Below are positions 26,115 through 34,587 of a DNA stretch of 64,000 nt, one piece after another; position 1 is the stretch's first letter, and each line of letters begins with the position of its first letter. The DNA is from Chitinophaga costaii (GTDB taxonomy: Bacteria > Bacteroidota > Bacteroidia > Chitinophagales > Chitinophagaceae): assembly GCF_900094705.1 (NCBI RefSeq), contig NZ_FMAR01000009.1, positions 124,001 to 188,000 on the forward strand, given 5' to 3'. The notes beneath the pieces were generated by a model. That model worked only from the letters and a program-made list of their open reading frames with translations. It was not told the origin of the DNA and did no database searches. A program made the position numbers and the translations under genes.

Positions 26115-26168
26115 GGCAGTAACTTTAATACCTATTATTAAGGAAAGCTTTTCATTAAAATTCCACCC

Positions 26169-26714
26169 ATGTCTACACTTGCCTCGCTGTATAAAGACAG
26201 TCTAAAAAAACGCTTGCTTATTTACAAAAACCTTGGTGAGCATACCTTTGCGCAACTGGATGAAATTCATATCCACTGGCAGCCAGCGGGCGATCCCAAT
26301 AGTATTTTCATTATCGTCCGGCATATGGCGGGCAATATGCTGTCGCGCTTCACCGATTTTCTCACTACCGACGGCGAAAAACCTTTTCGCAACCGCGATG
26401 AAGAATTTAAGCCCGATACCACGGTAAGTAAAGCCAGTATGTTGGAATATTGGAACAAAGGCTGGGACTGCCTTTTCCAAGCCATCGACCACCTGCAGCC
26501 CGAAGACTTTGAAAAAATCATATACATCCGCCAGGAACCCCACACTGTAATAGATGCCCTAAACCGCCAGCTCTCCCACTACCCGTATCACGTAGGCCAG
26601 ATCGTGTACCTCGGTAAGATGCTAACCGGTGAGAAGTGGCAAAGCCTGTCTATCCCCAAAGGAGAAGGCCAGTCTCAGGCTTTTAATGATAAGATGGCGC
26701 AAAAAAATAATTGA
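26169..26714 (+). CDS. DUF1572 / DinB-like four-helix metal-binding protein
   Basis: 181 residues, soluble. The DinB-type helical bundle is suggested by three histidine positions: HWQPAGDPNSI, IIVRHMAGNMLSRF and SHYPYHVGQIVYLGK, the last two being the usual metal ligands. DUF1572 members are common in Bacteroidota and their substrate is unknown; related DinB-fold proteins are thiol-dependent transferases, but that cannot be claimed here. It starts a run of three plus-strand genes with gaps of 32 and 7 nt. Confidence 0.8.
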   Translation: MSTLASLYKDSLKKRLLIYKNLGEHTFAQLDEIHIHWQPAGDPNSIFIIVRHMAGNMLSRFTDFLTTDGEKPFRNRDEEFKPDTTVSKASMLEYWNKGWDCLFQAIDHLQPEDFEKIIYIRQEPHTVIDALNRQLSHYPYHVGQIVYLGKMLTGEKWQSLSIPKGEGQSQAFNDKMAQKNN

Positions 26715-26746
26715 TATATTTACAGCTATTAAAATTTATCCGTAGC

Positions 26747-27169
26747 ATGAATCCATACCGGCTCCTGCTGGCCACTTGCGCCACGCTATTGCTTACCGCC
26801 TGCAACCATACCGATGAAATGCTGCAACACAAAAAATGGAGGGTGTACGATGTGCAGGTGCCACCGGAAGACGCTTACAATATTACCCAGGTAAACCAAG
26901 CCAAGGAATTTAAAAGCGGCTACTATAGCAACGCCTATTACCAGTTTCTGGATAATCATTTATTTATTGCCACCATCAATAACAAACCCGATTCTGGCCG
27001 CTATACGCTGCTTAGCGGAGATAAGGTAATTTCTATCACTGCCAGCAATGGCTCTCGCAAATCGGAACACCTCGTGACCATCACCCGACTGGACGCCGAT
27101 CATTTTGATATGAAAGTGCAATCAGAAGATTTCCAGTTTATTTTATTAACAAAAAAATCAGACCACTGA
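26747..27169 (+). CDS. Hypothetical lipoprotein
   Basis: 140 residues from the ATG at 26747. The signal peptide ends in the lipobox LLTAC (Cys19). The mature part (KKWRVYDVQVPPEDAYN..., DNHLFIATINNKPDSGRYTL, VTITRLDADHFDMKV) reads like a small beta-rich lipocalin-like domain, which is common in Bacteroidota lipoproteins, but I do not recognise a named family. The frame opens at a TTG at 26711; the later ATG gives the proper signal peptide. The next gene starts 7 nt after its stop, so the two are probably co-transcribed. Confidence 0.7.
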   Translation: MNPYRLLLATCATLLLTACNHTDEMLQHKKWRVYDVQVPPEDAYNITQVNQAKEFKSGYYSNAYYQFLDNHLFIATINNKPDSGRYTLLSGDKVISITASNGSRKSEHLVTITRLDADHFDMKVQSEDFQFILLTKKSDH

Positions 27170-27176
27170 TAACCCC

Positions 27177-28034
27177 ATGATAAAATATAACCTGATTGCC
27201 TTCCTGCTCTTTACCCTACCTGCATTCTCCCAACAACAAGAAAACAACGCCCTGCTCTGGAAAATAAGCGGTCATGGTCTCTCCCAACCTTCTTATCTGT
27301 TTGGCACCATGCACGTGTTATGCCAGGAAGACCTTAACTTATCTCCCGCCGTAATGCATGCCCTGGATAGCACCCAGGCCCTTTACCTGGAACTGAAAAT
27401 GGACGACCCCGCCATGGTAGGGGAAATGCAGCAACACCTGCTGGGCGGCGAGGGATATTCCCTGAAAAAATTATTCACCCCCGGAGATTTCGCGCTCACC
27501 GCCGCCTATTTTAAAGACAGCTTACACACCAGCCTCGACGCTTATGAAAAATTTAAGCTTTTTACGCCTACCGCGGTACTCACCATGCACCTGCTGCCCT
27601 GCAAAACCCAGGGAAGTCTTGAAATGGCGCTCATGAATTATGTAAAGCCCAAAGGCCATCCAGTACTGGGCCTGGAAACAGTGGCCGAAGAAATGAGTAC
27701 CATAGATGAGGTTCCGGACAGTGTGCAACTCAGCGGTATACTGGAAGTGGTGCGCGATCCCGCCAAAGCCCGTGCAAACTTTGCACGCCTGCGCACCGCC
27801 TACCTTGCCCAACGGCTGGACTCGATGATGGCCATTGCTCAGGAAAATAAGGCCGATGCCGCAGCATTGCAATTACTCACCATCAAGCGCAACCAACACT
27901 GGATGCCCGTGATAGAAAAGGCTATGCATGCACAACCCGTATTCATTGCCTGTGGTGCCTACCACCTCCTTACCCCCCATGGCCTGCTGGCACTGCTACG
28001 CAATGATGGCTATACTTTAACACCCGTATTCTAA
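27177..28034 (+). CDS. TraB/GumN-family protein
   Basis: 285 residues with a signal peptide (about 1-18, ending AFS). TraB/GumN (PF01963) features: LWKISGHGLSQPSYLFGTMH with the GTMH motif near the N-terminus, LYLELKMDD, a middle helical part and the C-terminal FIACGAYHLLTPHGLLALL with the GxxH motif. Related Tiki/TraB proteins are metal-dependent proteases, and the two His/Glu-bearing motifs are kept here, so hydrolase activity is plausible. Predicted periplasmic or outer-membrane-associated. It probably shares a transcript with the upstream lipoprotein. Confidence 0.85.
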   Translation: MIKYNLIAFLLFTLPAFSQQQENNALLWKISGHGLSQPSYLFGTMHVLCQEDLNLSPAVMHALDSTQALYLELKMDDPAMVGEMQQHLLGGEGYSLKKLFTPGDFALTAAYFKDSLHTSLDAYEKFKLFTPTAVLTMHLLPCKTQGSLEMALMNYVKPKGHPVLGLETVAEEMSTIDEVPDSVQLSGILEVVRDPAKARANFARLRTAYLAQRLDSMMAIAQENKADAAALQLLTIKRNQHWMPVIEKAMHAQPVFIACGAYHLLTPHGLLALLRNDGYTLTPVF

Positions 28035-28192
28035 AATATACCCGGCCCCGCCACCGTTTAACCTCAAGACACAGGATTTCATTTGGGATTTGCTCCCTGA
28101 AAACTGATCTTTGCCAACTAAACCCATCATCACTGAGAAAATTTCGTAAAATATCGAGGATTGTTCTGCTAAGTTTCGTAGCCTTACTGGTA

Positions 28193-31100
28193 ATGGTGGC
28201 TATTCTTATCAATCTTCCCTTTGTACAGAACTTTCTCATAAAAGAAGCCACAGACCGCCTTTCTTCCCAACTCAAAACCCGGGTGGAAGTAAAAAATGTG
28301 GATATTTCCCTGTTCAACCGCATGAAACTGGAAGGCGTGTTGCTGGAAGACCGCAATAAAGATACCTTGCTCTACGCCGGCTCGCTGAACGTACGCATTA
28401 CCGATTGGTTTTTTTTCCAGAAGCGACCGGTGATCAAGTATGTAGGTATAGACGATGGTTATATCAACCTGCACCGCTCCCCTAAAAGCAACCAGTGGAA
28501 CTATGCATTCCTATTGGACGCCTTTGCCAATCCCCATCCCGACACCAGTACCAGCGGAGGGGTGGATCTCGATTTCAAGCAACTGAACCTGCGCAATATC
28601 CGTATTCATCAAATCGATGAATGGACCGGGGAAAACTGGGTGATCTCCGCTGCCCGCATTTATGCAGATGCCCGCAACCTGGACCTGGCCAAACATCACC
28701 TGGACTTGCAGCAGGTGCTGTTGGATAAATTTAACTTCATCATTACCGATTATCCCTCCTCTCCCCTGCGCCACCGCGATGCACTGCCTCCGCAGCAGGT
28801 ACTCAACGATACTACTATAAAACCGGCCCATCCCACCCTGCGCTGGAATGAAACCGATTGGTCGGTGGTATTTAAATCCCTCCAAATAAAAGATGGACTT
28901 TTTGGCCTGGACGACCTCGAAGATTCGTCCGCCATACTTCATGATTACTTTGCACCCAATCATATCCGCTTTAACAGCATAAACCTCTCCCTTACCAATG
29001 GAGAAGTGGTGAAAGACAGCATCCTGGCCGATATGCGCCTGGATACCAAAGAACGCAGCGGCTTCATTGTGAAGAAACTCACCTGCCGTTGGAAAATGTC
29101 GCCCGTAGAAATGGAGTTTAAACACCTGGACCTGCAAACGAACCGTAGCCGCATCCGCGATTACTACACCATGCAGTACAACAGCCTGGATGATATGAGC
29201 TATTATGTAGATTCTATCATGATGAAGGCCAACTTTCGCGATGCCCATATTGCCTCCGACGATATCGCTTATTTTGCACCGGCGCTGGGCTCCTGGAAAA
29301 AGGATTTTAAAGTAAATGGTGAGGTAAAAGGTTCCGTGTCTAACCTTTCCGGCAAAAACCTGGACCTGGAATCGGGCCCTACCCACCTGAAAGCCAATGT
29401 ACAGCTACGCGGCTTGCCCAATACCAGCGAAACCTTTATCGATGCACAGATCTCCGCACTGACTACCAATGGCAACGACATCAAACAATATGCGCCTGAC
29501 CTCAATAACGTAGACAATGTGCGCCTGGACCGCATCAGTAACCTTACCTTCGCAGGCAGTTTCACAGGTTTCTTTTACGACTTTGTGGCCTATGGGAAAT
29601 TTAATACCAACCTGGGCAATTTTAATTCAGATATTAACTTCAAAACCGCCAGCGCTGTGCCCGTGTACTCCGGGAATATTACTACGGACAATTTTAATAT
29701 AGGCGCGCTGCTGGACATCCCTAACCTGGATGCCGTGTCTATGAACGCCAAAGTAAATGGCAACGGCTTTAATTTCTCTACCTTGAAATCTTCGGTGGAG
29801 GCCGATATACAGCGTATAACCCTCTACGGGTATACCTATAGTAATATCACCACCAAGGGAGACCTAAGCAGAAAGTTTTTCAATGGATCGGTAACGGTAA
29901 ATGATCCAAATTTGGACATGGACTTTGCCGGCACCATAGACTTTAATGGAGAAAAGCCCTCCTTTAAATTTAACTCCGACATCCGCAAAAGCGATCTCAA
30001 AGCCCTGCATTTTACCCAAGACTCCATTTCCCTACAGGCCCAGGTGGCCCTGGATTTTGCCGGGGGCAATATCGACGATTTCGAAGGCACCGCACGCGTG
30101 TACGATGTGTCGCTCTTTAAAAACAAAAGCCGCGTAGAGTTTGACTCGCTCTCCATACGCACCTCCCGCGACAGCAATAATATAAAGACACTGCGCCTTC
30201 AAGGCAACGAAGTGAATGGCTTCATCCAAGGCAACTATAGCCTGCGCCAGCTACCGCAAACGTTCCAGATGCTGCTGTATAAATATTACCCCAACTATTT
30301 TCTGGCCCCCGACATTAATGATATCCACCAGGACTTTCGTTTTGCATTCGAATTTGGCCAGGTGGAAAAACTGATCCGCGCCTTCGATACCCACACCCAT
30401 GGCTTCAATGGCGCTACTATTTCAGGAGCATTGAATACCGAACAGCAGGGGGGCGATGTAAAACTGGACGTAGAAATACCAAGCGCCAGTTACGACAATT
30501 ACGGCATCACCGACCTGCATTTGCGCAGTACCGGAAACCTGGATCATATTAACATCAGCACCAGCATCGGTACGGTGTTAAATAAAAACAATGTATTGTT
30601 CCAGCACCCCCTTATCCTGGCCAGTTCTCACAAGGATACCTCTTATTTAAAAATAGACCTCAATGCCACCGACAGCAGTAGCATGGACGGCTTTTATGCC
30701 AAGGTGATCACCGTGCAGGGTGGGGCGCATATAAATTTCCTGAATAGCAACTTCACCTTCAACGACCGCCAGTGGAACATTACACCCGGCAATGAAATTT
30801 ATTGGACTAAACATTTCCTTACGATCAAAAACCTGCGTATTTCCCGCAATGATCAAAGTATTGTAATTGCTACCAATGAAAACAATCCGGAAGACACCCA
30901 CGTGAATATACGCTTGGACAACCTGAACCTGGGCGACGCCGTTCCAGTAGAGGCACTGAATACCCGCATAGAAGGTATTGTATCTGGCGATATCAATATC
31001 AGTGAACTTTCGGCCAACCTGGATGCACAGGCAAATATATCTGCCCAGCAATTCCGGGTAGACAATGACTCTATTGGCAAACTGGTGCTGGAGGCCAACT

Positions 31101-32935
31101 ACCGCCACGATAACCAGGACCTTTCGGTGGACCTGCACTCCGACAACCCGCTGCGCAGTTTTGCCATACATGGCAGCGCAGGCCTCTCCAGCGCTCATAA
31201 CAAATTGGAAGGCACTATAGACCTGGATGGCACCTCCATAGGGTTACTGGAACATTATATCAGCGATTATGTAACCAACATTTCCGGTATTGCCAATGGT
31301 CAATTAAAAGTGGGCGGCACCACCGCGCAGCCCTCCGTTACCGGACAGCTTACGGTAGATAGTATTGGTGTTAAAGTACCCTACCTGGGTACGTATTATC
31401 ATATCCCCCACCTGAGTATTAACATGGACGATAACCTGATCGAGTTTGGTAAATTCACCTTGGTGGATAAGAACAACAATACTGCTCAGGGCAATGGATA
31501 CATTTCCCATGATCATTTTGCTAAACTGAATTTCGATTTCGACATCAGTACCAATAAATTTGTTCTCCTCAATACCACCTCCGCCGATAATGACCTGTAC
31601 TATGGCGACGTTACCGCCAGTGGCAAAGTATATTTTTCCGGCCCTATGAACAACTTGTTATTAAGGGTAGTGGAACGGCCCCAAAGCGGCACCCATATTT
31701 ACCTGCCCATGTCGGAGAGTAAGGATATTGGTAAATACGACTTCATTACCTTCAAACAATATGGCCACGATGTAAAAGTGGAAAAGAAAAAAGACAACGT
31801 AAAGCTGAACGTGAAACTGGAGATCGCCGCCAATCCTGATGCACAGGTAGATGTGATCCTGGACGCCAGCACCGGCGATGTAATATCAGCCAACGGCACT
31901 GGCCAGTTAAACATCAACGCCTCGCTGGATGGTGATTTCAGCATATATGGCAATTACCTCATTAACAACGGATCTTACAACTTTACCTTCCAGCGCCTCA
32001 CCAGTTGGAAGTTTGATATTGAGAAAAATAGTACCCTCATCTGGAACGGAGATCCTGATGCGGCCCGTATGAATATTACGGCCCGCTACTCCCTGCCCAA
32101 AGTGAGCCTCTATAACCTGTCGGCCCCTGGCACTGCCGCCACCGACAAGCTGGCCACGCGTACCGAAAAAGTAGACATCATCCTCACCCTGCGCGGGGAG
32201 CTGCTGCAACCTAATATCGATTACAAAATTGAACTGCCCGATGTAGGCAGCGTATCCTACGAAAGCGGCGTGGCCGCTAAACTGGCCGAAATAAACCGCG
32301 ACCAGAATAAAGCCCTGCTGCAAATGTATGGCCTGCTACTGGCCAACCAGTTCATCCCTGAAGAATCAGGCACCGGAGTGGCCTCTGCCGTAAACGTAGG
32401 CGTAACCGGCAAGAACAGCGTGGGCCAGGCCCTCTCTGCACAGGCCTCCGCTATCCTGAATAATATTACTGGCAACCTCACCAAAAGCAATGGCATTGGC
32501 ATTAACCTGAACTACCGGGCTTATAATGTTACCAATGTAGACAATAGCAACAACGACCGTAACCAGGTAAGCGCAGGCATTAGCAGCAACCTGTTTAATA
32601 ACCGCTTCCGCATCTACGTGGGTGGGGACTATGATTGGGGTAAAACCGCTACTACAGCTAGTTCCAACCGCTTTGCCGGCGACTTCCGCTTAGAATACCT
32701 GCTTACCGCCGATGGGCGCATCCGCGTGAATGCCTTCAGTAAAAGTGATTACGATGTGTACTACCTGGCCAACCGTACCAAGGCCGGTTTGGGCCTGTCC
32801 TATATCCGTGAGTACAATCGTTTCCGTGAGCTGTTTTACAACCGCCGCCAGCTTCACCAGCAAGATTCCCTGCGCGTAAAGCAGGAGCAATCGCGCCACA
32901 TCATCGATACCAGTGGTGGTGCTAAGAAAAACTAA
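28193..32935 (+). CDS. TamB-like translocation and assembly module protein (DUF490)
   Basis: 1580 residues from the first ATG. One N-terminal membrane anchor (VAILINLPFVQNFLIKEATD) is followed by a very long periplasmic beta-helix-like region of AsmA/TamB type and a C-terminal DUF490 domain (about 1150-1580; GNYLINNGSYNFTFQ, LTLRGELLQPNIDYKIELP). TamB-like proteins bridge the two membranes and move lipids or help insert outer-membrane proteins. The frame stays open before the ATG: LRKFRKISRIVLLSFVALLV would add a basic flank and complete the membrane anchor, so the real start is probably a non-ATG codon such as CTG 28133 or ATT 28160. No tamA-like gene is adjacent. Confidence 0.87.
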   Translation: MVAILINLPFVQNFLIKEATDRLSSQLKTRVEVKNVDISLFNRMKLEGVLLEDRNKDTLLYAGSLNVRITDWFFFQKRPVIKYVGIDDGYINLHRSPKSNQWNYAFLLDAFANPHPDTSTSGGVDLDFKQLNLRNIRIHQIDEWTGENWVISAARIYADARNLDLAKHHLDLQQVLLDKFNFIITDYPSSPLRHRDALPPQQVLNDTTIKPAHPTLRWNETDWSVVFKSLQIKDGLFGLDDLEDSSAILHDYFAPNHIRFNSINLSLTNGEVVKDSILADMRLDTKERSGFIVKKLTCRWKMSPVEMEFKHLDLQTNRSRIRDYYTMQYNSLDDMSYYVDSIMMKANFRDAHIASDDIAYFAPALGSWKKDFKVNGEVKGSVSNLSGKNLDLESGPTHLKANVQLRGLPNTSETFIDAQISALTTNGNDIKQYAPDLNNVDNVRLDRISNLTFAGSFTGFFYDFVAYGKFNTNLGNFNSDINFKTASAVPVYSGNITTDNFNIGALLDIPNLDAVSMNAKVNGNGFNFSTLKSSVEADIQRITLYGYTYSNITTKGDLSRKFFNGSVTVNDPNLDMDFAGTIDFNGEKPSFKFNSDIRKSDLKALHFTQDSISLQAQVALDFAGGNIDDFEGTARVYDVSLFKNKSRVEFDSLSIRTSRDSNNIKTLRLQGNEVNGFIQGNYSLRQLPQTFQMLLYKYYPNYFLAPDINDIHQDFRFAFEFGQVEKLIRAFDTHTHGFNGATISGALNTEQQGGDVKLDVEIPSASYDNYGITDLHLRSTGNLDHINISTSIGTVLNKNNVLFQHPLILASSHKDTSYLKIDLNATDSSSMDGFYAKVITVQGGAHINFLNSNFTFNDRQWNITPGNEIYWTKHFLTIKNLRISRNDQSIVIATNENNPEDTHVNIRLDNLNLGDAVPVEALNTRIEGIVSGDINISELSANLDAQANISAQQFRVDNDSIGKLVLEANYRHDNQDLSVDLHSDNPLRSFAIHGSAGLSSAHNKLEGTIDLDGTSIGLLEHYISDYVTNISGIANGQLKVGGTTAQPSVTGQLTVDSIGVKVPYLGTYYHIPHLSINMDDNLIEFGKFTLVDKNNNTAQGNGYISHDHFAKLNFDFDISTNKFVLLNTTSADNDLYYGDVTASGKVYFSGPMNNLLLRVVERPQSGTHIYLPMSESKDIGKYDFITFKQYGHDVKVEKKKDNVKLNVKLEIAANPDAQVDVILDASTGDVISANGTGQLNINASLDGDFSIYGNYLINNGSYNFTFQRLTSWKFDIEKNSTLIWNGDPDAARMNITARYSLPKVSLYNLSAPGTAATDKLATRTEKVDIILTLRGELLQPNIDYKIELPDVGSVSYESGVAAKLAEINRDQNKALLQMYGLLLANQFIPEESGTGVASAVNVGVTGKNSVGQALSAQASAILNNITGNLTKSNGIGINLNYRAYNVTNVDNSNNDRNQVSAGISSNLFNNRFRIYVGGDYDWGKTATTASSNRFAGDFRLEYLLTADGRIRVNAFSKSDYDVYYLANRTKAGLGLSYIREYNRFRELFYNRRQLHQQDSLRVKQEQSRHIIDTSGGAKKN

Positions 32936-32954
32936 CATCCTTGCTCCGCAAACA

Positions 32955-32986
32955 TTAAAAAAGGCCGCTCCTTTCGGAACGGCCTT
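32955..32986 (-). terminator. ribBA terminator
   Basis: Stem AAGGCCG (32961-32967) with CGGCCTT (32980-32986), extended by TCC/GGA inside. On the minus strand it is followed by six T residues (32955-32960), so it ends the ribBA transcript; it also lies just after the TamB stop. Confidence 0.8.
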
Positions 32987-33010
32987 GCGGATAAATTATC
33001 GCAAACACGC

Positions 33011-34219
33011 TTACAGTGTGCCTTTTAAAATTTCGTGTCCCAGCTTATCGCGCTTGGTTTGCAGGTAAAATGCATTGTGTACATTCGGATGGATTTCAAT
33101 GGGCACATTCTCCACGATTTCCAGGCCATAACCACTCAAGCCTACCCGTTTGCGCGGATTATTGGTCATGAGGCGAATTTTAGTCACTTTCATCTTACGC
33201 AATATCTGAGCGCCCACACCGTAATCGCGCTCATCGTTTTTAAAACCCAGTTCCAGGTTGGCCTCCACCGTGTCACGGCCCTGTTCCTGAAGCTTGTAGG
33301 CTTTCAATTTATTCATGAGTCCAATACCACGACCTTCCTGGTTCATATATAAAATAAGTCCCTGCCCTTCTTTTTCCACCATCTGCATAGCGGCCTGCAA
33401 TTGTTCTCCGCAGTCGCAACGCATAGAATGCAGGATGTCTCCGGTGAAGCAGGACGAGTGTACACGCACCAGCACAGGGTCGCCTTCTTTCCAGTCACCT
33501 TTTTTAAGGGCCATGTGGATTTCGCCACTGTCCTTTTGTTTAAAGGCATACAATTCAAAGTCGCCGTATTTGGTGGGCATATGTACATTCACTTCCTCTT
33601 CGATCAGGCTTTCCTGTTGCAAGCGATAAGCAATAAGATCTTTTATTGAAATTAGCTTCAGGTCAAATTTTTTAGCGATTTCTATCAGTTCCGGCAGGCG
33701 GGCCATGGAACCATCTTCATTCATAATCTCCACCAGCACGCCGGCAGGCTCAAAACCGGCCAGGCGGGCCAGGTCTACCGTAGCTTCTGTATGACCGGAA
33801 CGCCGTATTACGCCACCTTTTTGCGCTTTGAGCGGGAAGATGTGGCCTGGTTTGCCCAGTTCTTCGGGTTTGGTATCAGGGTTTATAAGTGCCTGTACCG
33901 TTTTGGCACGGTCGGAGGCCGAAATACCGGTGGTACACCCGTGCCCCAACAAATCTACCGATACGGTGAAAGGCGTTTGGTGCAACGCCGTATTATCCAC
34001 CACCATGGGTTGTAAGTTCAGCTCCTCGCAACGCTCTTCAGAAAGCGGGGCGCAGATAAGGCCGCGACCATGGCGGCTCATGAAATTAATAACTTCTGGT
34101 GTTACATTCCGGGCGGCGGTAATAAAATCGCCTTCATTTTCCCGGTCTTCATCATCTACAACGATTACCAGTTTGCCCTGTTTTATATCTTCTATGGCCA
34201 ATGCAATTGAATCCAGCAT
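33011..34219 (-). CDS. ribBA: Bifunctional 3,4-dihydroxy-2-butanone-4-phosphate synthase / GTP cyclohydrolase II
   Basis: 402 residues from the ATG at 34219. The N-terminal RibB domain (about 1-205) converts ribulose-5-phosphate to dihydroxybutanone phosphate: [38 protein letters not shown] and GHIFPL...[16 protein letters not shown] are all present. The C-terminal RibA domain (about 206-402) opens [23 protein letters not shown] gives the zinc cysteines and [12 protein letters not shown] the GTP site. Together they make both precursors of riboflavin. The start is fixed by a strong GGAGGA 7 nt upstream; a GTG five codons earlier overlaps that site and is rejected. The promoter sits inside a perfect palindrome. 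No FMN riboswitch was recognised. Confidence 0.95.
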   Translation of the reverse strand: MLDSIALAIEDIKQGKLVIVVDDEDRENEGDFITAARNVTPEVINFMSRHGRGLICAPLSEERCEELNLQPMVVDNTALHQTPFTVSVDLLGHGCTTGISASDRAKTVQALINPDTKPEELGKPGHIFPLKAQKGGVIRRSGHTEATVDLARLAGFEPAGVLVEIMNEDGSMARLPELIEIAKKFDLKLISIKDLIAYRLQQESLIEEEVNVHMPTKYGDFELYAFKQKDSGEIHMALKKGDWKEGDPVLVRVHSSCFTGDILHSMRCDCGEQLQAAMQMVEKEGQGLILYMNQEGRGIGLMNKLKAYKLQEQGRDTVEANLELGFKNDERDYGVGAQILRKMKVTKIRLMTNNPRKRVGLSGYGLEIVENVPIEIHPNVHNAFYLQTKRDKLGHEILKGTL

Positions 34220-34226
34220 ATAACAT

Positions 34227-34232
34227 TCCTCC
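34227..34232 (-). promoter_or_regulatory. ribBA ribosome binding site
   Basis: GGAGGA on the minus strand, 7 nt before the ATG at 34219. Strong Shine-Dalgarno sites are rare in this window, so it decides the start over the in-frame GTG at 34234. Confidence 0.7.
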
Positions 34233-34245
34233 ACTAAAACTTAAT

Positions 34246-34275
34246 GTTTGAATGTCAAAGTTACTACATTCAAAC
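34246..34275 (-). promoter_or_regulatory. Perfect 10-bp inverted repeat embracing the ribBA -7 box
   Basis: GTTTGAATGT (34246-34255) and ACATTCAAAC (34266-34275) are exact reverse complements separated by 10 nt. On the minus strand the spacer contains TAACTTTG (34256-34263), an exact TAnnTTTG box. The arrangement fits an operator over the promoter, where a dimeric regulator would block RNA polymerase. A regulatory RNA hairpin is less likely since the upstream arm would not be transcribed. Confidence 0.6.
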
Positions 34276-34553
34276 GGTTAAAAATGAGTCACTACCCTCC
34301 CGGATAGTTCACCTTTGCCCCCATTAAAATCACACATTTTGACCAACGAGGGCATTTAATCAAATATAAATTTTTTGCTATATAATATTTTTTAATTTGA
34401 AAAACTCAAATTTTAACCTTTCCTCTTCATTTTTTATTTAATTTTCTAATACAAGCTTTAATAAACCTATAATTCTTACTTAAACTGTAAAATTTTTAAG
34501 GATGTCTTAACTATTTGTTAATATCCTGTTAAAATTATGACAAAGGTTTTTAG

Positions 34554-34561
34554 CATCTTTG
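34554..34561 (+). promoter_or_regulatory. Possible -7 box before the large TonB receptor
   Basis: CATCTTTG is one base off TAnnTTTG and lies 26 nt before the ATG at 34588. The about 250 nt upstream are strongly AT-rich. No good -33 match. Confidence 0.35.
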
Positions 34562-34587
34562 CCGCGTCATCAAATCATGTAGCACTT

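Noticed and set aside
34220..34536. FMN riboswitch upstream of ribBA
   Set aside because: I looked for the RFN-type conserved hairpins and saw none; only the palindrome and an AT-rich stretch are present.
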